This document shows, piece by piece, positions 42,217 to 49,226 of a stretch of DNA of 64,000 bases. Under the pieces are notes generated by a model. The model was not told the origin of the DNA, did not search any database, and saw nothing but the letters and a program-made list of their open reading frames with translations. How positions within the stretch are numbered: position 1 is the first letter of the stretch; each line of letters begins with the position of its first letter. The position numbers and the translations under genes are program-made. Source of the stretch: Flavobacterium alkalisoli (GTDB taxonomy: Bacteria; Bacteroidota; Bacteroidia; Flavobacteriales; Flavobacteriaceae); contig NZ_CP042831.1 of the NCBI RefSeq assembly GCF_008000935.1, positions 2,976,001 to 3,040,000 on the forward strand, read 5' to 3'.

Positions 42217-42873
42217 ATGAACAAACACTTTACAGCACTATTGCTGCTTATTTCCTTTGCAGGATTTGGGCAGCGATATGAATTTGACACGTACTCTGAG
42301 TATCAGTTCAAAAAAGACGCGAAAACAGATGTAGACAAAACTTTCGAGTTTTCTAACTCAAAAGATAACAGCTACATACTGTCTGTTTTAGAAAAAGGCA
42401 AAAATGTAACAGTAACATTTTTGCATGCTTCGGGACAAAAGGCTATGCTTAAAATGTCTAAAGAAGAATTTTTTAATGAAGAGAGTATTATTGTAAACTG
42501 TTCTTCTACAGAAAAACAGGATTTAAGTAATGCTAAAAACTCTGTTATCAGTTTCGATTTCCAGAAACTAAATGATACTATTATCCGAAAAGATACTCTT
42601 CAGCATTATGTTATAAGATCTGTTGATCCGGGAGCTGCTAAAGAATCCGGTGAGAGGCATTTTATAATTCAAAAAAGTACTGAATTCCATCTTCCTAATG
42701 TAACTCCGGGCACTATTCCTTACTTCTGTTGGGCCTCAGGAAAAACACTACCGAGTGGGCTCTTCAGGCAAACCTATATTGTTAAGGACGAGGAACTCCT
42801 TGAAAAAATGATCCTGACAGATTATAAAAAACTAAAAAAAGTTCTTGTTATTGAGCGAGGCTGCAAATATTAA
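42217..42873 (+). CDS. Exported hypothetical protein
   Basis: A 218-residue protein with a clear signal peptide (MNKHFTALLLLISFAGFGQ) and no membrane helix after it, so it is periplasmic or outer-membrane-facing. The mature part is beta-rich with recurring polar stretches (YEFDTYSEYQFKKD, VTVTFLHASGQKAMLKM, NTIPYFCWASGKT-like region near 165). I do not recognise a family. It lies 47 bases after acs and 16 before the DinB-family gene, so it may be cotranscribed with acs. Confidence 0.7.
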   Translation: MNKHFTALLLLISFAGFGQRYEFDTYSEYQFKKDAKTDVDKTFEFSNSKDNSYILSVLEKGKNVTVTFLHASGQKAMLKMSKEEFFNEESIIVNCSSTEKQDLSNAKNSVISFDFQKLNDTIIRKDTLQHYVIRSVDPGAAKESGERHFIIQKSTEFHLPNVTPGTIPYFCWASGKTLPSGLFRQTYIVKDEELLEKMILTDYKKLKKVLVIERGCKY

Positions 42874-42889
42874 ATAAACAGCTATTAGT

Positions 42890-43342
42890 ATGAAGATATT
42901 TTTAAAAGAAATTTTTGAGTATACATATACTTTCAACAGTAAGGTAATTGACAGCTTACTGCAAAGTAAAGATGCTATTCCCGAAAAATCGTTAGTCCTA
43001 ATAAATCATACCATTAATGCTCACGAAATATGGAACAGCAGAATCGAGAAAAAAGATTGTAAAACGCAGGTTTGGGAAATGAGACCTGTAATAAACCTAA
43101 AGAAAATTAATGAAGCTAATTTTCAAAATTCAATACGAATAATCGATTCATTTAATTTAGAAGAAAAAATAAACTATTTTAACTCAAAAGGAGAGGAGTT
43201 TATAAACACAATAAGGGATATGCTTTTTCATGTTGTAAACCACTCAACTTATCACAGAGGGCAAATAGCGACCGATTCTAAAGTACATGGTTTAACACCA
43301 TTAGTTACCGATTATATTTTTTATAAAAGAGATAATTTATAA
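42890..43342 (+). CDS. DinB/YfiT-family putative metalloenzyme
   Basis: A 150-residue four-helix bundle of the DinB superfamily. The three metal-ligand histidines are placed as expected: one in INHTINAHEIWNSRI (about 45-50) and two in LFHVVNHSTYHRGQIA (about 112-125). Superfamily members include thiol-dependent S-transferases (bacillithiol, mycothiol) and proteins of unknown role. It ends 2 bases before the convergent exonuclease-fold gene. Substrate unknown. Confidence 0.85.
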   Translation: MKIFLKEIFEYTYTFNSKVIDSLLQSKDAIPEKSLVLINHTINAHEIWNSRIEKKDCKTQVWEMRPVINLKKINEANFQNSIRIIDSFNLEEKINYFNSKGEEFINTIRDMLFHVVNHSTYHRGQIATDSKVHGLTPLVTDYIFYKRDNL

Positions 43343-43344
43343 AC

Positions 43345-43950
43345 CTAAAAGCCCAGTTTAGCTTTTAATTTTAAAAATACAAGAGCGGTTGTGTATGCAT
43401 TACCAGATGCAGTTAAACGATCGCTCTTATTTATTTTTAAAGCATCGCATACTTCATCAAGACTTACCTGAGTATCCTCAACATGATGTTGCCATCTCTG
43501 GTACAGGGCATTGGTGTCCATAAAGCTATTTTTCAATCTTCCTAACTCCAAACGCTTAAGCGCCAGGTTAATCATCTCTATATCCAGATTGATATTATGG
43601 CTAACCAAAGTAGCATCTTTAATAAAATTAAGAAACTGTATCATGGCTTCGGCCTCTACATATTTCTCTTCTTCATCCTTAAAAACACCACTAAAAGCAA
43701 TGGATTGCGGATTAAATTTTTCCTGCCTGATAAAAATCTCAAAGAAATCTTTTATTTCTATAGCATTATCATTTATACCAATGGCACCAATGGAAAGTAT
43801 TACATCTTCACGCCAGTTAAGACCTGTAGTTTCCATATCAAAAACTACATAACGTTTATGTACTTCCTGTTTTTCTTCCTTTTCAAAATGAGCAAGATAA
43901 TTTTTCCAGAATTGTGGAAGGTTAGCCCCTATAAGCCAGTCTAATGCCAT
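43345..43950 (-). CDS. DEDD exonuclease-fold protein with altered third motif (DnaQ/PolC-like)
   Basis: A 201-residue 3'-5' exonuclease-fold protein. Exo I is intact (VVFDMETTGLNWRED, Asp-x-Glu near residue 38) and Exo II too (LVSHNINLDIEMI, Asp near 124). Exo III, normally HxAxxDA, reads LTASGNA near 182-188: the general-base histidine is Leu and the last metal aspartate is Asn. Activity is therefore doubtful. It is 8 bases downstream of the cNMP/CBS/DUF294 gene on the same strand. This pairing next to acetate genes is a recurring arrangement, and suggests a regulatory or small-nucleotide role rather than DNA proofreading. Confidence 0.8.
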   Translation of the reverse strand: MALDWLIGANLPQFWKNYLAHFEKEEKQEVHKRYVVFDMETTGLNWREDVILSIGAIGINDNAIEIKDFFEIFIRQEKFNPQSIAFSGVFKDEEEKYVEAEAMIQFLNFIKDATLVSHNINLDIEMINLALKRLELGRLKNSFMDTNALYQRWQHHVEDTQVSLDEVCDALKINKSDRLTASGNAYTTALVFLKLKAKLGF

Positions 43951-43958
43951 ACTATATA

Positions 43959-45878
43959 TTAATTGATATATGTAAGTGAAAAACGGTTTTTAATCAAGTC
44001 GTGTATCTCGTTTATAGGCTGAAAGCAATGTTTAAGTTTAAGTTTATCTGATTTCGATAAATCTTTTAAATTCAAATACTTACCATCTGAATTATTAATT
44101 AAACCTTCTTCAGTTCTAAAACGCATTAACACATTAAATGCGTCTGCACAGTTGTTGAATAATTCTTCATTTTCAGGTTCTATTTCAGCCAGCTTTTTAT
44201 AACGCTGGTAAGTACCTGTAAAGTCTACCAGATTATGACTCAAAGCTAAAACCCTGGCAGCATCTCCCAATGGTTCAAGAGCCCTGCTTTTAATATCGAA
44301 GCTATCTTTATGCTCACCATCATTTTCAACCAAAAACTGCCTGAAGAATCCTAACGGCGCCGGATTTTTTAATGTATCTGCGGCAAGATAAGCAAAAAAC
44401 TTCTTGTTGTGATCCATATTTTTAATAATGGTTTCGGTAATAACCTGTTCTATTTCAGGTATACCATATACAAAATCAAGATCAAAGAAAAGTGTACTTA
44501 ACTCAACACCTCTTTCTGCCGGAGTATTTATCCATGTATTATATTGTTTTATCCAATCGGTAACTGATTTACACCATCTTGGATTGTTAGCCATTACATC
44601 ATCAGGAGACATTTCATATCCCACATATTTAAGGGTATGCACAACTTTATCAGCCAGAACAAGGAAATAGCTTTTAACCATTTCATATTCGTTGGAGTCT
44701 ACATCTTCAAAAATTAATGCATTGTCCTGATCTGTAAGTAAAAGTTGTTCTTTTCTACCCTGACTACCTATATTTATCCATACAAAGCGGGCAGGAGGGG
44801 GAGTACCCATTTCCTGTACAGCAAGCTCGATGGCTCTTCTTGTTATGGCTACATTTATTTCGGATACTATATTTGTAATATGATAAACAGGAATGTTTTT
44901 ATCTATTGAGTTTTGAATCAATTCACTTAGTTTTTCCCTAACAACCTTTAACTCTTTACCTTCAGAAGCTCTCCTTGTTTGTTTAAGAAGTACACCTGGG
45001 GTATTAGATTGCGCTGCAACAACATCGTGTTCAGAAATTATACCAGTGATAAACGATTTCTCAGTTCCGTCTTTAGTAACACATAAATGACCTACATTAT
45101 GTTTAAGCATAAGCATTTGAGCTTCAGCAACAGATATGTTTTCAGGAACTGTTATAACCGGTGTTGTCATAATCTTATCGGCTGTAACATCTATAGGAAA
45201 AAGCCCTGTAGCTATTTTAGACCTTAAATCCCTATCTGTAATTATACCTATAGGCAGTTTGTCTCTTTGTATAATTACGCTCCCTATAGCACTGTTAGAC
45301 ATTGTTTTAGCAATGTACATAACCACATCGTCAAGATTGGCTGTAATAGGGTTCTTAGTATAAGCAATGGGCTGAAAATACTGTATATCTGTAGTATGTT
45401 CCGCAAATATCATATTTTCAGAAATCAGTTTACCGCTATGTTCCTTATCATAAGGGTTTCTTGTATGCGATGCAAAACTTTGAAGAAGGAATTTTAATAC
45501 TTCCGAATTTCCTGTAACTAAAGGCTCAAACGCAGCAATAGGAATAGCACATATAATGGACTCTTCACGAGCTTTTGCCGTCATTAAATAATGATTTTTG
45601 GCAAAAAAAGGTCTTAAGCCTAAGATATCGCCTTCATCACATTTATCAACTAATGTTTCCTCTGCGTCTGATGTAAGCGAAAGCCCTACAGCGCCACTTT
45701 TTACGACATAAAAATCCTTATGGGTGTCTTCACCACCTTTAAATAAAGTTTGGTTTTTTTCGAGATAAATTATCTTAGACTGATTAGCAATACTAAGCAA
45801 CTCTGAAAAAGTAAGACTACTGAAAGGGGGGAAGTACTTCAAAAAATTCGCAACATTCTCAGCAACAGGATTTTTCAT
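43959..45878 (-). CDS. cNMP-binding/CBS/DUF294 nucleotidyltransferase-like signalling protein
   Basis: A 639-residue soluble protein with three regions. The N-terminal cyclic-nucleotide-binding-like domain spans about 15-125 (FKGGEDTHKDFYVVKSGAVGL). Two CBS modules follow at about 180-300 (IIQRDKLPIGIITDRDLRSKI and KIMTTPVITVPENISVAEAQML). The DUF294 GlnD-like nucleotidyltransferase domain is near 360-390, with GSQGRKEQLLLTDQDNALIF keeping the Gly-Ser and the two metal aspartates. A helical DUF294_C domain ends it. The enzyme probably transfers a nucleotide to a protein in response to adenine nucleotides or cNMP; target unknown. It is followed by the exonuclease-fold gene 8 bases on. Location near acs suggests acetate or energy sensing. 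Confidence 0.88.
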   Translation of the reverse strand: MKNPVAENVANFLKYFPPFSSLTFSELLSIANQSKIIYLEKNQTLFKGGEDTHKDFYVVKSGAVGLSLTSDAEETLVDKCDEGDILGLRPFFAKNHYLMTAKAREESIICAIPIAAFEPLVTGNSEVLKFLLQSFASHTRNPYDKEHSGKLISENMIFAEHTTDIQYFQPIAYTKNPITANLDDVVMYIAKTMSNSAIGSVIIQRDKLPIGIITDRDLRSKIATGLFPIDVTADKIMTTPVITVPENISVAEAQMLMLKHNVGHLCVTKDGTEKSFITGIISEHDVVAAQSNTPGVLLKQTRRASEGKELKVVREKLSELIQNSIDKNIPVYHITNIVSEINVAITRRAIELAVQEMGTPPPARFVWINIGSQGRKEQLLLTDQDNALIFEDVDSNEYEMVKSYFLVLADKVVHTLKYVGYEMSPDDVMANNPRWCKSVTDWIKQYNTWINTPAERGVELSTLFFDLDFVYGIPEIEQVITETIIKNMDHNKKFFAYLAADTLKNPAPLGFFRQFLVENDGEHKDSFDIKSRALEPLGDAARVLALSHNLVDFTGTYQRYKKLAEIEPENEELFNNCADAFNVLMRFRTEEGLINNSDGKYLNLKDLSKSDKLKLKHCFQPINEIHDLIKNRFSLTYIN

Positions 45879-46060
45879 AATAAGGCTATTTGTGATTTAA
45901 AAATACTACTTTTTAACAATCATAGCAAGCAATTTTAAGCGAAACAATCCAATTGTTTGTTAAAAATTAATCGGTTACCCTTAAATAAACCTTAAAATAA
46001 AATTTGCTTTTAAATTAATGTTTTTAAATTTACAGGGTTAACAATCAAATTTATTAAAAC

Positions 46061-46567
46061 ATGAAAATTTCTAAAAAAATTGCTACGGTACTTTTAACTG
46101 TATTTTTTACAGTTTTAGCAGGTGCCCAGGAAAAACAACCTTTAAGTCCTTCGGCTTCATCAACAGGTGAAATTAATGGTGCAAACATTAATATTACATA
46201 TAGCAGTCCTTCTGCAAGAGGAAGAGAAATTTGGGGAGGCTTAGTTCCTTACGGTAAAGTTTGGAGAGCCGGAGCAAATGCACCTACAATGTTTGCTGTT
46301 GATAAAGATATTACTGTAGAAGGGAAAAAACTTCCTGCCGGTAAATATTCATTTTATGTAATTCCTGAAAAAGATAATTTTACAATAATTTTTGGTAAAG
46401 ACAGATCTATGCAGGCTTCAAAATATGATTCAGCTCAAGACCAATTAAGAGTTACTGTTAAGCCTAAACAGTCTGCGGCTAAAACTGAAAGTTTAAAATA
46501 CTCTATAAATGCTAACAATGTTACTTTAAGCTGGGATAACCTTGATATTCCAATCAGTATTAAATAA
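46061..46567 (+). CDS. DUF2911 exported protein
   Basis: A 168-residue protein with a signal peptide (MKISKKIATVLLTVFFTVLAGA) and the DUF2911 domain. The family marks are ITYSSPSARGREIWGGLVPYGKVWRAGANAPT (near 48-80) and DKDITVEGKKLPAGKYSFYVIP (near 87-108). DUF2911 is a Bacteroidota-rich beta-sandwich family of unknown function. It is monocistronic and ends at a terminator 25 bases downstream. Confidence 0.9.
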   Translation: MKISKKIATVLLTVFFTVLAGAQEKQPLSPSASSTGEINGANINITYSSPSARGREIWGGLVPYGKVWRAGANAPTMFAVDKDITVEGKKLPAGKYSFYVIPEKDNFTIIFGKDRSMQASKYDSAQDQLRVTVKPKQSAAKTESLKYSINANNVTLSWDNLDIPISIK

Positions 46568-46592
46568 GAAGAACAAAATACAAAGTATATAT

Positions 46593-46622
46593 AACACTGC
46601 TGATAAGGCAGTGTTTTTTTTG
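46593..46622 (+). terminator. Terminator of the DUF2911 gene
   Basis: A perfect 8-bp stem AACACTGC/GCAGTGTT (46593-46600 with 46608-46615) with a 7-base loop, then eight or more T. Confidence 0.9.
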
Positions 46623-46705
46623 ATCTAATATGAAACAGTAGTGGTGTTTTTAAATCTTTTATTTTACATAATGTATATTATAATTCAATTATAATACTTT
46701 TTAAT

Positions 46706-46795
46706 TTATTGTATATTGAGCTTATTACGACAATCTTTACTAAACTCTTCCTTAGCTTTATCTATAGTCTTTATACTTTCTAATGCGTCAGTCAT
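46706..46795 (-). pseudogene. Possible gene remnant: 29-codon coding-like stretch
   Basis: On the minus strand ATG at 46795 opens MTDALESIKTIDKAKEEF, and the frame ends LNIQ-stop at 46706. Upstream in the same frame TNKKCV looks coding too, then two stop codons follow. The composition is protein-like (alternating charged and hydrophobic helix) and unlike the AT-rich surroundings. It may be the C-terminal remnant of a lost gene or a small protein. I do not recognise it. Confidence 0.3.
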
Positions 46796-46801
46796 TACAC
46801 A

Positions 46802-46823
46802 TTTCTTATTAGTTTCTTATTAG
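46802..46823 (+). repeat. Perfect 11-base tandem duplication (TTTCTTATTAG)
   Basis: Two identical copies, 46802-46812 and 46813-46823, directly next to the remnant frame. A recent slippage or excision scar is possible. Confidence 0.8.
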
Positions 46824-46876
46824 CACAATGTGTTAATCAAAAATTGTGACCTATGCTAATCCAATGATTGAAATCT

Positions 46877-46884
46877 TACATTTG
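46877..46884 (+). promoter_or_regulatory. -7 box of the orphan small RNA (TACATTTG)
   Basis: An exact TAnnTTTG match with no reading frame downstream, only a hairpin terminator 18-62 bases on. A TTG at 46844-46846 is too far (30 bases) to be a standard -33 element. Confidence 0.5.
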
Positions 46885-46888
46885 TGGC

Positions 46889-46946
46889 ACATTAGTTAAA
46901 TCCTCTGCCAGTAACTTTTGGAGCATTAGTTGGCAGAGGTTTTTTT
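46889..46946 (+). ncRNA. Probable orphan small RNA of about 58 bases
   Basis: Between the -7 box at 46877-46884 and the T-run ending at 46946 there is no protein frame. The predicted transcript has an unpaired 5' leader, then a perfect 9-bp hairpin (CCTCTGCCA at 46902-46910, TGGCAGAGG at 46931-46939) with a 20-base loop, then T7. The 8-base word CATTAGTT occurs twice, once in the leader (46890) and once at the hairpin's 3' edge (46924). A trans-acting sRNA with seed in the leader or loop is plausible. It converges on the branched-chain E1 gene. The exact start is inferred from the usual 5-base distance to the box. Confidence 0.5.
46902..46946 (+). terminator. Intrinsic terminator of the orphan small RNA
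   Basis: A 9-bp stem with a 20-base loop and seven T on the plus strand only. On the minus strand it lacks a T-run, so it does not end the E1 transcript. Confidence 0.8.
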
Positions 46947-46961
46947 ATTGAAATAACTTAA

Positions 46962-48953
46962 CTAATATTCAAGTAATTCCTTAAGAGCAGTTTCAAACCT
47001 TGATTTAGGTAAATACTGATCTTCAAGGGCTTTTGTAAAAGGAATTGCGGTTTCTAAACTTCCTACACGTTTTACCGGAGCATCTAAATAATTGAAACAT
47101 TCTTCCATTATCATGGCAGAAATATCACTTGCCACACCTCCAAATAATGTATCTTCCTGTAGTATTATCGCTTTTCCTGTTTTTTTAACTGAATTGATTA
47201 TTGCTTCGGTATCCATTGGCTGAAGTGTCCTTAAATCAAGTAAATCCGCTTTTATATCAGGATTTTTGTCTAAAACTTCCAAAGCCCAATGTACACCTGC
47301 ACCAAATGATATAATAGTAACATCATTACCTTCTTTAATTAAAGATGCCTTGCCAAATGGTAACGTATAATAATCTTTTGGAACGTCCTGGTAAATACTT
47401 CTGTATAAGGCTTTATGTTCAAAGAACATTACCGGATTAGGATCATTAATAGCTGTAGCCAGTAATCCTTTTGCGTCATATGGAAATGCAGGATAAACTA
47501 CCTTTAATCCCGGGGTTTTGGTAAACCAGGCTTCATTTGTTTGTGAGTGAAACGGACCTGCCTGTACTCCTGCTCCGCATGGCATTCTAACAACAACATC
47601 TGCTTTTTCGTTCCATCTGTAGTGTACTTTTGCCAGATAATTTACAATGGGATTGAATCCTGTTGAAACAAAATCTGCAAACTGCATTTCTATAACCGAC
47701 TTATATCCGTTTATAGATAATCCCATACCTGCTGATACAATCGCAGATTCGCATATTGGAGTATTACGTACCCTGTCTTTTCCAAACTCATTTACAAAGC
47801 CGTCTGTAATTTTAAAAGCTCCTCCGTATTCAGCTATGTCCTGCCCCATTATAATTAGGTTTTCATGACGCTCCATAGATTGTTTTAAACCTTGTGATAT
47901 AGCATCAATCATCCTGACATTTTCAGAATCATTTTTAGAGTTAATTTCCTCAAAAATAAACTCTTTGTACACATCATTTAATTCTTCACTTAAAGAAGCC
48001 TCTATAGGTTCTTCATTAGATGCTTTTTGATAATTTTCATCAATTTCCTGCTTTAATTCGGCTCTTATTTGCTCATCCATAGCATCAGTTAAAAGGCCTT
48101 CTTCCTTTAAGAAATTTCTATAGTTATCTACCGGATCTTTAACAGCCCATAAGTCCATTAGTTCCTGCGGAACATATTTAGTGCCACTCGCCTCTTCATG
48201 ACCACGCATCCTGAAAGTTTTAAACTCTAACAATACAGGGCGTGGATTTTCTCTCATTGAGTCAACAATATCACTAAGCTGAGTGTACACTTCTAATATA
48301 TTATTACCATCTATAATATGAGATTCAATTCCGTAGCCAATTCCCTTGTCTGCAAGGTGTTCACAACGGTATTGCTCATTGGTTGGTGTAGATAATCCAT
48401 ATCCGTTATTTTCAATTACAAAAAGCACAGGTAACTCCCATACAGCGGCAATATTAAGAGCCTCGTGAAAATCTCCTTCACTTGTAGCGCCTTCTCCTGT
48501 GAAGACAGCAGTAACTTTACCATTTTTACTAAGTTTATTAGCAAGGGCAATCCCGTCGGCTACACCTAATTGAGGACCTAAATGGGAAATCATACCTATA
48601 ATCTTATATTCCTGAGTACCAAAGTGAAATGATCTGTCACGTCCTTTAGTAAAACCATTAGCTTTACCCTGCCATTGAGAAAAAAGTCTATATAATGGTA
48701 TATCCCTTCCTGTAAATACACCTAAGTTACGGTGCATAGGCAGTATATATTCGTCATTTTGTAAAACTGCTGTTACACCAACAGATATAGCTTCCTGTCC
48801 GATTCCGGAAAACCATTTGGATACTTTTCCCTGACGTATTAGGATAAGCATCTTCTCCTCTATCATCCTTGGTTTTAAAAGCTTCTTATATAATTCTATT
48901 AACTTATCATCAGTTAAATTTTTCCTGTCGAATTTTAATAATGTAGATGTCAT
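46962..48953 (-). CDS. 2-oxo acid dehydrogenase E1, fused alpha and beta subunits (branched-chain type)
   Basis: A 663-residue thiamine-diphosphate decarboxylase component. The alpha half (about 1-330) has MHRNLGVFTGRDI, the TPP-binding GEGATSEGDFHEALNIAAVW near 153 and VIENNGYGLSTPTNEQY. The beta half (about 340-663) has MGQDIAEYGGAFKITDGF, NTPICESAIVSAGMGLSI and the C-terminal VKKTGKAIILQEDTLFGG. In most bacteria alpha and beta are separate; the fused form is usual in Bacteroidota and resembles branched-chain 2-oxoacid (oxoisovalerate) E1. It decarboxylates valine, leucine and isoleucine keto acids for branched-chain acyl-CoA and fatty acids. E2 and E3 are not in this window. Confidence 0.92.
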   Translation of the reverse strand: MTSTLLKFDRKNLTDDKLIELYKKLLKPRMIEEKMLILIRQGKVSKWFSGIGQEAISVGVTAVLQNDEYILPMHRNLGVFTGRDIPLYRLFSQWQGKANGFTKGRDRSFHFGTQEYKIIGMISHLGPQLGVADGIALANKLSKNGKVTAVFTGEGATSEGDFHEALNIAAVWELPVLFVIENNGYGLSTPTNEQYRCEHLADKGIGYGIESHIIDGNNILEVYTQLSDIVDSMRENPRPVLLEFKTFRMRGHEEASGTKYVPQELMDLWAVKDPVDNYRNFLKEEGLLTDAMDEQIRAELKQEIDENYQKASNEEPIEASLSEELNDVYKEFIFEEINSKNDSENVRMIDAISQGLKQSMERHENLIIMGQDIAEYGGAFKITDGFVNEFGKDRVRNTPICESAIVSAGMGLSINGYKSVIEMQFADFVSTGFNPIVNYLAKVHYRWNEKADVVVRMPCGAGVQAGPFHSQTNEAWFTKTPGLKVVYPAFPYDAKGLLATAINDPNPVMFFEHKALYRSIYQDVPKDYYTLPFGKASLIKEGNDVTIISFGAGVHWALEVLDKNPDIKADLLDLRTLQPMDTEAIINSVKKTGKAIILQEDTLFGGVASDISAMIMEECFNYLDAPVKRVGSLETAIPFTKALEDQYLPKSRFETALKELLEY

Positions 48954-48976
48954 ATATTGGTTTGAGTAAACTTCTT

Positions 48977-48984
48977 CAAATGTA
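48977..48984 (-). promoter_or_regulatory. -7 box of the branched-chain E1 gene
   Basis: CAAATGTA on the plus strand reads TACATTTG on the minus strand, 24 bases before the ATG. A TTG at 49001-49003 is 16 bases further upstream, slightly short for the -33 element. Confidence 0.5.
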
Positions 48985-48990
48985 TAAAAA

Positions 48991-49016
48991 ATAACATTAT
49001 CAACTTTAAATGTTAT
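48991..49016. promoter_or_regulatory. Inverted repeat ATAACAT...ATGTTAT upstream of E1
   Basis: A 7-base perfect inverted repeat with a 12-base spacer, directly upstream of the -7 box, with another ATAACAT at about 49023-49029. It could be an operator for regulation by branched-chain metabolites. AT-rich sequence makes chance likely too. Confidence 0.3.
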
Positions 49017-49167
49017 ATAATTATAACATCAAACGTTTGAGAAAATTATATATCAACATTTTTATTAATCAAAAGTAACAAGTCTTTTCGATAACACCAT
49101 AAAAAATTATAATCATGTTTTAACCTTTCAACAGACTATTTTTTTCCTCAAAAGGATTAATTATTTC

Positions 49168-49175
49168 TACCTTTG
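49168..49175 (+). promoter_or_regulatory. -7 box of the oxygenase-sui1 unit
   Basis: TACCTTTG, an exact TAnnTTTG match, 52 bases before ATG 49227. The longest frame begins at the TTG inside it (49173). Confidence 0.5.
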
Positions 49176-49226
49176 TTATGTCTGGTTTCAGGCAAGATTA
49201 ATAAAACCCAATTTGTATTAAATAAT

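Larger units (their letters stand above)
46623..46961. other. Gene-poor gap with remnant frame, tandem repeat and sRNA candidate
   Basis: 339 bases between the DUF2911 terminator and the E1 stop codon. Besides the separately listed elements it has an inverted repeat CACAAT...ATTGTG (46824-46848) just upstream of the small RNA promoter. No full-length gene is visible. Confidence 0.6.
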
